From an uncultured Clostridium sp. (lineage in GTDB: Bacteria; Bacillota; Clostridia; Clostridiales; Clostridiaceae), in contig URKQ01000013.1 of NCBI GenBank assembly GCA_900548455.1, positions 31,379 to 95,378 on the forward strand: a DNA stretch of 64,000 nucleotides, in the 5' to 3' direction. Both the position numbers and the translations under genes were made by a program. Each line of letters begins with the position of its first letter. Within the stretch, counting starts at the first letter, position 1. Of this stretch, positions 7,870-16,076 are shown piece by piece. The notes under the pieces were generated by a model, which did not search any database, was not told the origin of the DNA, and saw nothing but the letters and a program-made list of their open reading frames with translations.

Positions 7870-8583
7870 TTATAATTCCTCTGAATTTATTCTTAACATT
7901 CTATACCCTACGCCAATGTGAGTTTGTATATATTTGTTCCTACTTGTGTCTTTCTCAATTTTTCTTCTTAAGGTTGCCATAAATACTCTAAGGGACGGTG
8001 TATCACTCGGTAATACATTTCCCCAAACCTCTTTTATTAAGAAATTATGTGTTAGAACTTTGCCAACATTTTTAGCCAGTACACATAATAGCTTGTACTC
8101 AATTGGTGTTAAATGAATTTCTTCATCATTAATCAAGACACACCCTGCTGCATAATCTATTTTCAAATTACCATTTTTAAAGATACTACTACATTTAAAC
8201 TCTGTATTTTTTTCATAATTAATTCTTCTAAGTGTAACTCTCAGTCTAGCAAGCAACTCATCTACACTAAAGGGTTTGGTTATATAGTCATCTGCTCCAG
8301 CATCTAAAGCCTCAATTTTATCTCTATCCTCACTTCTAGCACTAACAACTATAATGGGAACATTAGACCAACTTCGTATTTTTTTTATTATATCCACTCC
8401 ATCCATATCTGGTAATCCTAAATCTAAAATTATCATATCTGGATTGTTGGAAGCCGCACTAAGTATCGCTTCTTTTCCATTTGAAGCAACATAGTATTTA
8501 TAGTTTTGTGTTTCCATTGCAGTTGTCATTAAGTTTCTTATAGCCTTATCATCCTCAACTATTAAAATTGTTGCACTATACAT
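7870..8583 (-). CDS. kdpE: Response regulator KdpE
   Basis: OmpR/PhoB-type transcription factor that switches on kdpFABC when phosphorylated by KdpD under potassium limitation. The 237-residue protein has a receiver domain with acidic pocket E10-D11-D12, phospho-acceptor D54 (ILDLGLPDMDG) and a conserved K in YITKPF, followed by a winged-helix DNA-binding domain (LTPIEYKLL; VGYRM). It overlaps the end of kdpD by 8 bases, so the two are translationally coupled. It is the last gene of the kdp cluster. Confidence 0.95.
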   Translation of the reverse strand: MYSATILIVEDDKAIRNLMTTAMETQNYKYYVASNGKEAILSAASNNPDMIILDLGLPDMDGVDIIKKIRSWSNVPIIVVSARSEDRDKIEALDAGADDYITKPFSVDELLARLRVTLRRINYEKNTEFKCSSIFKNGNLKIDYAAGCVLINDEEIHLTPIEYKLLCVLAKNVGKVLTHNFLIKEVWGNVLPSDTPSLRVFMATLRRKIEKDTSRNKYIQTHIGVGYRMLRINSEEL

Positions 8584-11275
8584 AACATTTCACGTCCCTT
8601 TCATGTAAAGTAAAGCCTACAATAGTTCCCTTAGGTATATTATCTTTAACATAGATTTCTCCACCATGTGCATTAACAATGGATTTACATATGGCTAATC
8701 CCAGTCCTAATCCTCTTCTTCCATCTCCAGTGTTCTTACCACTAGTAAAAAACATATCAAATAACTTTCCCTTAGCTTTATCATTAATTCCTTCACCATC
8801 ATCTGCTACTTCAATGATTACCATATTTTTATTTTTCTTTGCAGATATAATTATTGAACTTTCTTCTTCAGTATATTTAATAGCATTATCAATAAGATTA
8901 ATAATAACCTGAATAATTAATCTTGAATCCATCTCTGCCATCAATAATTCATCACCCAGATTAACTTCAATCTTATGATTATTTTTTCTTTTATTTATAT
9001 GAGCTATAGCTTCATTAATTACCTCATCAACAAGTTCTGATTGCATGGCAATATTCATTTTACCGTTCTCAATTTTAGTTACAGACAGAAGATTTTCTAC
9101 TAAATTTATGAGCCATATAGAATCATCATATATATCAGAATATAGTTCTAATTTTTTATTTTCATCAAGCATCTTAGAACTTTCCATTAAAATCCCTGCA
9201 TTACCTGATATACTTGTAAGCGGTGTTCTCAAATCATGTGAAATTGCTCTTAGCAAATTTGCTCTTAGTTGCTCTTGTTTAGCTGTGATTATTATATTAT
9301 TTTTAGTCTCATTTATTTGTTCTTTTTCTAGTGCTAACGCAATCTCAGCAAGCATAGCTATTAATACATTTTTCTCAAAAGCATCAACATTTTTATCTTC
9401 ACCTATTACAATACCTAAAACAGCAAAAATATTATCACTATTTCTTATTGATAGATATAAACACTTTGCACCAGGAAGAGTGTTAGTAGTTGCCCCTGCA
9501 TGTTTGTTATTTTTTAAAACCCATGCTGCAACTGCTTTTTCATCATTACTAGTATAAATTTTTTCTAAAAACTCTTCATCATCTTTTTTAAAAATTAATG
9601 GTTCACCTAAAATTTCTTCGTTAACTGGATATATTATAACTGCCTTATTAAGAAGTTTTATAATTTGTTTTGCTCCCTGTTTAAATATTTCTGTTTTATC
9701 CTTTGCCCTTTGAAGTTTTTGGCTTGTTTCTAACAAAACTTCAGTTCTAAATGCCTTTAAAGCAGATAGTTTCGCTTGCTTTTTTACTTCTCTGGTCAAT
9801 GTACTTGTAATAAGGGCAGCTAGAAACATAACAAAAAATGTTATGGGATAACCTTTATAATAAACATTAAAGGTAAATCTTGGTTCAGTAAATAAAAAGT
9901 TGAATACTACAACACTTAATATTGAACTTAATATTCCATACAATCTACTATTTGTTATGGCTGAAGTAATTAAAACCCCTAAAATATATACCGTTACAAT
10001 ATTAGTTTCGATAAACCCTAGTTTATAAAACCACCCACCAATTAAAGTTGTGACACACAATATTATTATCATTTTAGCTGTTTCAATTGAAGATATCTCT
10101 GGTATGTATTCCTTTTTTCTTTTTTTCTTAGGATACTTATAAATTTTATCTGGGATAATATAAATATCTACATTAGGTGCTAATTCCGTAAGCTTTTCAG
10201 CCAAAGTAGCTTTCTGTATAAACCGTTTTTTATTATTTGATCTTCCTATTACAATCTTTGAAACTCCACTTGCCTTTGCATACTCTGAAATTTGCTTTGG
10301 TACATCATCACCATATGCTGCAACTATTTTTGCTCCTAACTGTTCCGCTAATTTAATATTGCTTCTTAATCCATCAATCTCACTTTTATCCATCTTTTGA
10401 AAATCTGAAGTCTCAACAAATAAAGCTGTAAATTCACTGCGAAATGCATTTGACATCCTAGCTGCATTTCTAATAACCTTAGCGTTAGTTGGCGAACTAG
10501 ATACACAAATTAATATATGTTCCTCAGTTATATAGTCTCTTTTACTTTGTATATTGCGCTGAAAGTCCACAGCTCTATTAACTCTATCTGCTGTACGCCT
10601 TAGTGCAATTTCCCTTAATGCTATTAAATTTTCTTTAACAAAGAAATTATCTAAGGCCTTTTCAGCTTGTTTTGCCTTATATATTTTCCCTTTGTTTAAT
10701 CTGGATATTAATTCATCAGGCTCTATATCTATAAGTTCTACTTGATCTGCACAATCAAAAACACTATCCGGAATTCTTTCTTTTACTACTATCCCTGTAA
10801 TTGCAGTAACAATATCATTTAAACTTTCAATGTGCTGAACATTTATTGTTGTATAAACATCTATACCTGCATTTAAAAGTTCTTCAATATCTTGATATCT
10901 TTTTACATTTCTACATTGGCTGCCATTAGTATGGGCTAACTCATCTACTAAAATTATTTCAGGCTTTCTTCCAATAGCTCTATCTATGTCAAATTCTCTT
11001 ATTCTAATTCCTTTATACCTTAATTCTAACGGTGCAATAACTTCTAAACCTTTTAATAATTGCATAGTTTCTGGTCTACTGTGTGGCTCAATATATCCAA
11101 CAACTACATCAATTCCTGCATTTTTCATTTCATGAGCAGCTTCTAGCATTGAAAATGTTTTACCTACACCTGCTGCATATCCAAAAAATATTTTTAACTT
11201 TCCTTTTTTGCTCTTTTTAGTTTCATCTTCTATTACTTTTAAAAGTTCATCGGGATCTGGACGACTATATTCCAT
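8576..11275 (-). CDS. kdpD: Sensor histidine kinase KdpD
   Basis: Membrane sensor kinase that controls Kdp expression in response to potassium and turgor. At 899 residues it has the full KdpD layout: an N-terminal KdpD domain with Walker A at residues 32-40 (GYAAGVGKT) and Walker B-type ILVDELAH, a universal-stress-protein-like domain (about 245-370), four closely spaced membrane segments (about 400-490), a GAF-like region, a dimerisation domain with the phospho-acceptor His (AISHDLRTPLTS), and an ATPase domain with NLIDNAIKYT, DDGEGI and GLGLGLAI. It lies 129 bases after kdpC, with a large inverted repeat between them. Confidence 0.97.
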   Translation of the reverse strand: MEYSRPDPDELLKVIEDETKKSKKGKLKIFFGYAAGVGKTFSMLEAAHEMKNAGIDVVVGYIEPHSRPETMQLLKGLEVIAPLELRYKGIRIREFDIDRAIGRKPEIILVDELAHTNGSQCRNVKRYQDIEELLNAGIDVYTTINVQHIESLNDIVTAITGIVVKERIPDSVFDCADQVELIDIEPDELISRLNKGKIYKAKQAEKALDNFFVKENLIALREIALRRTADRVNRAVDFQRNIQSKRDYITEEHILICVSSSPTNAKVIRNAARMSNAFRSEFTALFVETSDFQKMDKSEIDGLRSNIKLAEQLGAKIVAAYGDDVPKQISEYAKASGVSKIVIGRSNNKKRFIQKATLAEKLTELAPNVDIYIIPDKIYKYPKKKRKKEYIPEISSIETAKMIIILCVTTLIGGWFYKLGFIETNIVTVYILGVLITSAITNSRLYGILSSILSVVVFNFLFTEPRFTFNVYYKGYPITFFVMFLAALITSTLTREVKKQAKLSALKAFRTEVLLETSQKLQRAKDKTEIFKQGAKQIIKLLNKAVIIYPVNEEILGEPLIFKKDDEEFLEKIYTSNDEKAVAAWVLKNNKHAGATTNTLPGAKCLYLSIRNSDNIFAVLGIVIGEDKNVDAFEKNVLIAMLAEIALALEKEQINETKNNIIITAKQEQLRANLLRAISHDLRTPLTSISGNAGILMESSKMLDENKKLELYSDIYDDSIWLINLVENLLSVTKIENGKMNIAMQSELVDEVINEAIAHINKRKNNHKIEVNLGDELLMAEMDSRLIIQVIINLIDNAIKYTEEESSIIISAKKNKNMVIIEVADDGEGINDKAKGKLFDMFFTSGKNTGDGRRGLGLGLAICKSIVNAHGGEIYVKDNIPKGTIVGFTLHERDVKCYV

Positions 11276-11340
11276 ATAACTATTACCTACCTCTTATAAA
11301 CTAGTATTATGTTATAAAATTATGTTCCTTAAATGAAAGT

Positions 11341-11385
11341 ATACTACAGGAGTGTTTGTAATTAAATACCAAACACTTCTGTAGT
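11341..11385. repeat. Inverted repeat between kdpC and kdpD
   Basis: Two 17-base arms, identical except for one position that allows a G-U pair, surround an 11-base loop. On the minus strand the hairpin follows the kdpC stop by about 20 bases but lacks a T-run. It is more likely an mRNA-stabilising or attenuating hairpin that lowers kdpDE relative to kdpFABC than a full terminator. Confidence 0.65.
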
Positions 11386-11404
11386 ACACATATAAAAACC
11401 AACA

Positions 11405-12007
11405 CTATAAAATCCCATCTATAGCCAAATTAACCTTTAACACATTAACTGTAGGTTCTCCAAATATACCTAAGAACTTTCCCTCAGTATATTTCTCTAT
11501 AATAGCATTAACTTCTTCTACTGATTTTCCAGTATTTTTAGCTATACGATCCACTTGATATTCTGCTGCAGCCACTGATATATGTGGGTCTAGTCCACTT
11601 CCTGAACATGTAACTAAATCAACTGGAACTTCTTCTAAATCCTTTTCTGGATAAGAAGCTTTTATCATTTCTACTCTTTCATTTATCAATTTTTCAAACT
11701 CATCACTTGTTGGACTCATATTAGATGGTGTAGCATACATAAGTTTATTACCATTTTCATCTGTAAATGTATCCGTATCTATATTCATAATACGTCCCCA
11801 TAAATGAGAATTATCTATATATTGTTGAGCCAAAAGCTCACTACCATATTTCTTTCCATCTACTTCAACTATACTACCATTTGCTTTATCTTTAAACACT
11901 AATTGTGATACCCCAGTAATTATTAATGTATATCCTATACCACATATAAGAGTAAAAACAATAAATATTAATATAACCTTAGGAAATACCTCTTTAATTG
12001 TCTTCAT
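11405..12007 (-). CDS. kdpC: Potassium-transporting ATPase subunit KdpC
   Basis: Single-span accessory subunit of the KdpFABC potassium pump that stabilises the complex and helps nucleotide binding. About 200 residues: an N-terminal membrane helix, then the extracytoplasmic region with the family signatures LWGRIMN, SNMSPTSDEF, VTCSGSGLDPHIS and AAEYQVDRIA. An in-frame ATG at 12019 exists, but the ATG at 12007 is better placed behind the GGTGAT sequence, so I choose it. It follows kdpB with almost no gap. Confidence 0.95.
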   Translation of the reverse strand: MKTIKEVFPKVILIFIVFTLICGIGYTLIITGVSQLVFKDKANGSIVEVDGKKYGSELLAQQYIDNSHLWGRIMNIDTDTFTDENGNKLMYATPSNMSPTSDEFEKLINERVEMIKASYPEKDLEEVPVDLVTCSGSGLDPHISVAAAEYQVDRIAKNTGKSVEEVNAIIEKYTEGKFLGIFGEPTVNVLKVNLAIDGIL

Positions 12008-12021
12008 TACTATCACCATCC

Positions 12022-14085
12022 TTAAATAAGACCTATTGCAGTTATCAACATATCAATTAATTTTACAAAAATGAATGGAGTTATTACCCCTCCCAAACCA
12101 TATATCAATAGGTTTCGAGATAACAATTTACTTGCTGGCAGCTCTCTATATTTAACACCTTTAAGTGACAATGGAATTAAAGCTACTATAATTAACGCAT
12201 TATATATGATAGCTGAAAAAATCGCACTCTCAGCACTATGGAGGTTCATGATGTTTAAAGTTGCTAAGCCTGGATATAACCCCATAAATAGTGCTGGTAT
12301 TATTGCAAAATATTTAGCAATATCATTTGCTATACTAAAAGTTGTTAAACTACCTCTAGTCATAAGTAGTTGCTTACCTATTCTAACAATCTCAATTAAT
12401 TTCGTAGGAGAAGAATCTAAGTCCACCATATTTCCTGCCTCTTTTGCTGCTTGAGTACCAGTATTCATTGCAACTGCTACGTCTGCCTGTGCTAAAGCCG
12501 GTGCATCGTTAGTTCCATCTCCGGTCATAGCTACTAAATGACCCTTTGATTGAAAATCTCTAATCATTTCAAGTTTTCCCTCTGGAGTTGCCTCTGCAAG
12601 AAAATCATCAACTCCAGCTTCTGCTGCTATTGCTGCTGCTGTAAGTGGATTATCTCCAGTTATCATTATTGTCTTAATGCCCATCTTCCTCAAATCAGCA
12701 AATTTCTCTTGAACACCTTTTTTAATAATATCCTTTAGATAAATCACACCTAAAATTCTATAATTTTTACATACAACAAGTGGTGTTCCACCTTTATTTG
12801 CAATACCCTTTACAATTTCATCACACTGAGAACTATATACTCCACCTTTTGATTCTACATATAATTTTATTGAATCAGCAGCTCCCTTTCGAACTTCATT
12901 ACCATCATAATTAACACCGCTCATTCTAGTCTTTGCAGTAAATGGTACAAACTCCATCTTTAGTTCACTTATGCTTCTTCCCCTTAATCCAAATTTCTCT
13001 TTAGCAAGTACTACTATACTTCTACCTTCCGGAGTTTCATCAGATAAAGATGCAAACTGTGCTGCATCAGCTAGCTCCTTAGGATCACAACCATCTACTG
13101 GAATAAACTCTGCCGCCTGTCTATTACCTAATGTAATAGTACCGGTTTTATCCAGCATTAATATATCAACATCTCCTGCTGCCTCAATAGCACGTCCACT
13201 CATAGCCAATACGTTGGCTTGATTTAATCTACTCATACCAGCTATACCTATAGAAGATAATAAAGCACCGATAGTTGTAGGAGCTAAACATACTAGTAAT
13301 GCTACTAATGATGTCACTGAGGTTGGATTTGAAGTACCAGCCTGATTAGCTGAAAATACAGAATATGAATAAAGTGCTACTGTTACTAATAAAAATATAA
13401 TTGATAGCGCTACAAGAAAAATTTGAAGAGCAATTTCATTCGGTGTCTTCTTTCTATTTGCTCCTTCTACCATAGCTATCATCTTATCTAAAAAGCTTTC
13501 TCCAGCTTCACTAGTAACCTCAATAATAAGCCAATCTGAAGTTACAGTAGTTCCACCTGTAACAGCACTACGATCTCCACCACTTTCACGAATTACTGGA
13601 GCTGATTCTCCCGTAATGGCACTTTCATCAACTGATGCTGCACCATCAATAACATCACCATCTGCTGGAATTTGTTCACCTGCACGTACAATTACAATAT
13701 CACCTTTTTTCAATGAGGTAGATTGTACTTTTGTAATGTTTTCTTTTTCCTGAATTGATGGAATTTTATTTGCCTCTATATCTTTTTTAGATGCTCTTAA
13801 TGCATCTGCTTGGGCCTTGCCTCTTCCCTCTGCAATTGCTTCTGCAAAATTTGCAAATAATACAGTAAACCAAAGTATTATTGAGATTCCTAAAATATAT
13901 CCTGAATTTGCATCTTTAATTCCAAACAATGAAAGAATATATAATGCAGTAGTTAATATTGCTGAAATATATACAAGTAACATAACTGGATTCTTCACTT
14001 GTATTTTAGGAGACAATTTGATAAAAGAGTCTTTAATTGCTCTTTTCAACATTTTTTTGTTAAAGAAACTTTTCTTATCTGACAT
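12022..14085 (-). CDS. kdpB: Potassium-transporting ATPase ATP-binding subunit KdpB
   Basis: P-type ATPase subunit that powers potassium import. The 687-residue product has the TGES actuator motif (AITGESAPV), the phosphorylation motif DKTGT (LMLDKTGTITLG), the nucleotide-binding KGAAD and the hinge TGDGTNDAPAL, plus about seven membrane segments. Length and motifs match KdpB. A perfect AGGAGG lies before the ATG. The gene sits between kdpA (15 bases away) and kdpC (overlap region), as in standard kdp operons. Confidence 0.98.
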   Translation of the reverse strand: MSDKKSFFNKKMLKRAIKDSFIKLSPKIQVKNPVMLLVYISAILTTALYILSLFGIKDANSGYILGISIILWFTVLFANFAEAIAEGRGKAQADALRASKKDIEANKIPSIQEKENITKVQSTSLKKGDIVIVRAGEQIPADGDVIDGAASVDESAITGESAPVIRESGGDRSAVTGGTTVTSDWLIIEVTSEAGESFLDKMIAMVEGANRKKTPNEIALQIFLVALSIIFLLVTVALYSYSVFSANQAGTSNPTSVTSLVALLVCLAPTTIGALLSSIGIAGMSRLNQANVLAMSGRAIEAAGDVDILMLDKTGTITLGNRQAAEFIPVDGCDPKELADAAQFASLSDETPEGRSIVVLAKEKFGLRGRSISELKMEFVPFTAKTRMSGVNYDGNEVRKGAADSIKLYVESKGGVYSSQCDEIVKGIANKGGTPLVVCKNYRILGVIYLKDIIKKGVQEKFADLRKMGIKTIMITGDNPLTAAAIAAEAGVDDFLAEATPEGKLEMIRDFQSKGHLVAMTGDGTNDAPALAQADVAVAMNTGTQAAKEAGNMVDLDSSPTKLIEIVRIGKQLLMTRGSLTTFSIANDIAKYFAIIPALFMGLYPGLATLNIMNLHSAESAIFSAIIYNALIIVALIPLSLKGVKYRELPASKLLSRNLLIYGLGGVITPFIFVKLIDMLITAIGLI

Positions 14086-14100
14086 ATCTTTTACCTCCTA

Positions 14101-15840
14101 TTAATGTATCATGTTAAAATATTCTGCTATTGGCCCTAGGGACAATGCAGGAAAAAAGCTTAATGCTCCTATTAATAAAACTATAAATATCAATAATGCA
14201 ACAAACATCCCATTGTGAGTACATAAGGTTCCTTCAGTCGTTGCAACCTTTTTCTTACTAGCAAGATTCCCTCCAATTGCAAGGGTTGCTATCATAGGTA
14301 CAAAACGAACAAATAACATCACAAGTCCTATAGATACATTCAAAAATGGTGTATTTGCATTAAGCCCAGCAAATGCTGATCCATTATTACCTCCTGCTGA
14401 AGAAAAGGCATATAAAATCTCTGAAAAGCCATGGGCACCAGAATTATTTAAGCTATCAACTACGGATGGAATCAATGTTGCAATTCCACTTCCTATTAGT
14501 ATTGCAACTGGTGTAGCTAAGCAAACTATAACTGCCATCTTCATTTCAAAAGGCTCTATTTTCTTACCCAAATATTCAGGTGTACGTCCTACCATTAGGC
14601 CTGAAATGAAAACTGTTAATATTGCAAAACATATCATTCCATATAATCCACATCCAACTCCACCAAATATAACCTCACCTAATTGCATAAGAATCATAGC
14701 TATCATCCCACCAAATGGTGTATAACTATCGTGCATGGCATTAACTGATCCATTAGATGCTGCTGTCGTAAAGGCTGTCCATACACTGGATGTAGCAATA
14801 CCAAATCTAGCTTCCTTACCTTCCATATTTCCTCCAGCTTGATCAATAGCTGTAATATTAACTAGTCCATCTTGAGCTAATTGAGGTGTCCCATTTTGTT
14901 CACTTAAGTAAACACCAACTATAGCTAATGTAAGCACAATAAACATGGCTAAGAATATGGCCTTTCCCTGTCTTCTATCTCCAACATTTCTACCAAAGGT
15001 AAAACATAATGATGCTGGTATTAATAATATTGATATCATCTCTAAAAGATTAGAAAAACCATTTGGGTTCTCTAGCGGAAACGCTGAGTTGGTTCCAAAA
15101 AATCCACCACCATTTGTTCCAACTTGCTTAATTGCCACTTGGCTTGCTGCTGGTCCTAATGGTACTACAGCTTCTTTTACTACGGTTCCATCCTCTAAAG
15201 TAATTGGTTCTAATAATGATACCGTTTCATAATTTTTAAAACTTTGAACTACTCCTTGAGATGCTAGTCCTATTGATACTACTATTGATATAGGTAAGAG
15301 TACATATAAAATTGACCTTGTAATATCTTTCCAAAAGTTTCCTATTTCATTGCTTTTAACTCTTACAAACCCACGAATTAATGCAAATAAAACAGACATC
15401 CCTACTGCTGCTGATACAAAATTTTGAACTGTAAGTCCTAACATTTGAGTTAAATAACTTAAGGTACTTTCTCCTGCATAAGATTGCCAATTGGTATTTG
15501 AAACAAAACTTGCAGTATTATTAAATGCTAAATGCCATGAAGTTCCTTCAACATTTTCTGGATTTAAAGGAAGAACTCCTTGAAGCATATGAAGTAAAAA
15601 TAAAAACACGAAACATACTCCACTGAATAACAAAAGTGTAATAGAATATTTTTTCCATGTCATATCTTCTTCTTTATTAATTCTAAGCAATTTATATATA
15701 CCATTTTCACATGGTTCCAATATCTTAGATAAAAATACTTTTTCTCCATTCATAATCTTTCCAATATATTTTCCTAATGGAATTGCTAAAACCACCAATA
15801 TGATTAAATATAGCATAATTTGAAAAATTGAATTATTCAT
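14101..15840 (-). CDS. kdpA: Potassium-transporting ATPase channel subunit KdpA
   Basis: Channel-like subunit that selects and binds potassium. The 579-residue protein has about ten membrane helices and the selectivity-filter-like loops of the superfamily, each with a central Gly stretch: NTNWQSY in the first, IKQVGTNGGGFFGTNSA in the second, MHDSYTPFGG in the third and SSAGGNNGSAF in the fourth. The start codon overlaps the kdpF stop by one base (TAATG), so the two are translationally coupled. Confidence 0.98.
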   Translation of the reverse strand: MNNSIFQIMLYLIILVVLAIPLGKYIGKIMNGEKVFLSKILEPCENGIYKLLRINKEEDMTWKKYSITLLLFSGVCFVFLFLLHMLQGVLPLNPENVEGTSWHLAFNNTASFVSNTNWQSYAGESTLSYLTQMLGLTVQNFVSAAVGMSVLFALIRGFVRVKSNEIGNFWKDITRSILYVLLPISIVVSIGLASQGVVQSFKNYETVSLLEPITLEDGTVVKEAVVPLGPAASQVAIKQVGTNGGGFFGTNSAFPLENPNGFSNLLEMISILLIPASLCFTFGRNVGDRRQGKAIFLAMFIVLTLAIVGVYLSEQNGTPQLAQDGLVNITAIDQAGGNMEGKEARFGIATSSVWTAFTTAASNGSVNAMHDSYTPFGGMIAMILMQLGEVIFGGVGCGLYGMICFAILTVFISGLMVGRTPEYLGKKIEPFEMKMAVIVCLATPVAILIGSGIATLIPSVVDSLNNSGAHGFSEILYAFSSAGGNNGSAFAGLNANTPFLNVSIGLVMLFVRFVPMIATLAIGGNLASKKKVATTEGTLCTHNGMFVALLIFIVLLIGALSFFPALSLGPIAEYFNMIH

Positions 15841-15926
15841 TATTTATCACCCCACAATAAAACATAGTCTAAATATAAAAATAGTATTAATGAAACTACT
15901 CCAATAATTCCTACTACTATCTCCAT
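15840..15926 (-). CDS. kdpF: KdpF small membrane subunit (28 aa)
   Basis: A 28-codon gene that is easily missed. The product is one membrane helix (MEIVVGIIGVVSLILF then LYLDYVLLWGDK), matching KdpF, the lipid-like stabilising peptide of the KdpFABC pump. An AGGGAGG site precedes the ATG at 15926, and the stop overlaps the kdpA start by one base. Position, size and hydrophobicity all agree with the kdpFABC order. Confidence 0.92.
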   Translation of the reverse strand: MEIVVGIIGVVSLILFLYLDYVLLWGDK

Positions 15927-16012
15927 AAAAATCCCTCCCTAACTCCTGATGAGGTAAGTATATCACCATAAAAATAATGGTAGTGTTAGAATAAAGCTAC
16001 TCTGTATTAAGA

Positions 16013-16034
16013 TTGTATAAAGATTTTTATATAA
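16013..16034 (-). promoter_or_regulatory. Candidate KdpE-binding site upstream of kdpF
   Basis: Read on the minus strand, TTTATA-N8-TTTATAC forms an AT-rich direct repeat like the T-rich KdpE sites described for other bacteria. It sits about 90 bases before the kdpF start, in the only promoter-sized gap of the cluster and directly after the terminator of the previous gene. The assignment rests on position and composition. Confidence 0.5.
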
Positions 16035-16071
16035 AAAAATGATGTATCAACTAAATTGATACACCATTTTT
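16033..16071 (-). terminator. Terminator after the M16 peptidase gene
   Basis: TGTATCAA/TTGATACA stem extended by a partly paired ATG/CAT, with a 5-base loop and seven T residues on the minus strand. It insulates the kdp promoter from the upstream gene. Confidence 0.8.
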
Positions 16072-16076
16072 CTATC

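Noticed and set aside
11405..15840. Long open frames antisense to kdpABC, and similar frames opposite gntP, the glycerate kinase and the NCS2 permease
   Set aside because: They are the usual mirror frames of membrane-protein genes: no ribosome sites, no promoters and low-complexity translations. The genes on the minus strand have all family motifs.
15927..16032. A c-di-AMP riboswitch in front of the kdp operon
   Set aside because: The gap is only about 100 bases and AT-rich, and has none of the conserved multi-helix core of that riboswitch; a KdpE-type site explains it better.
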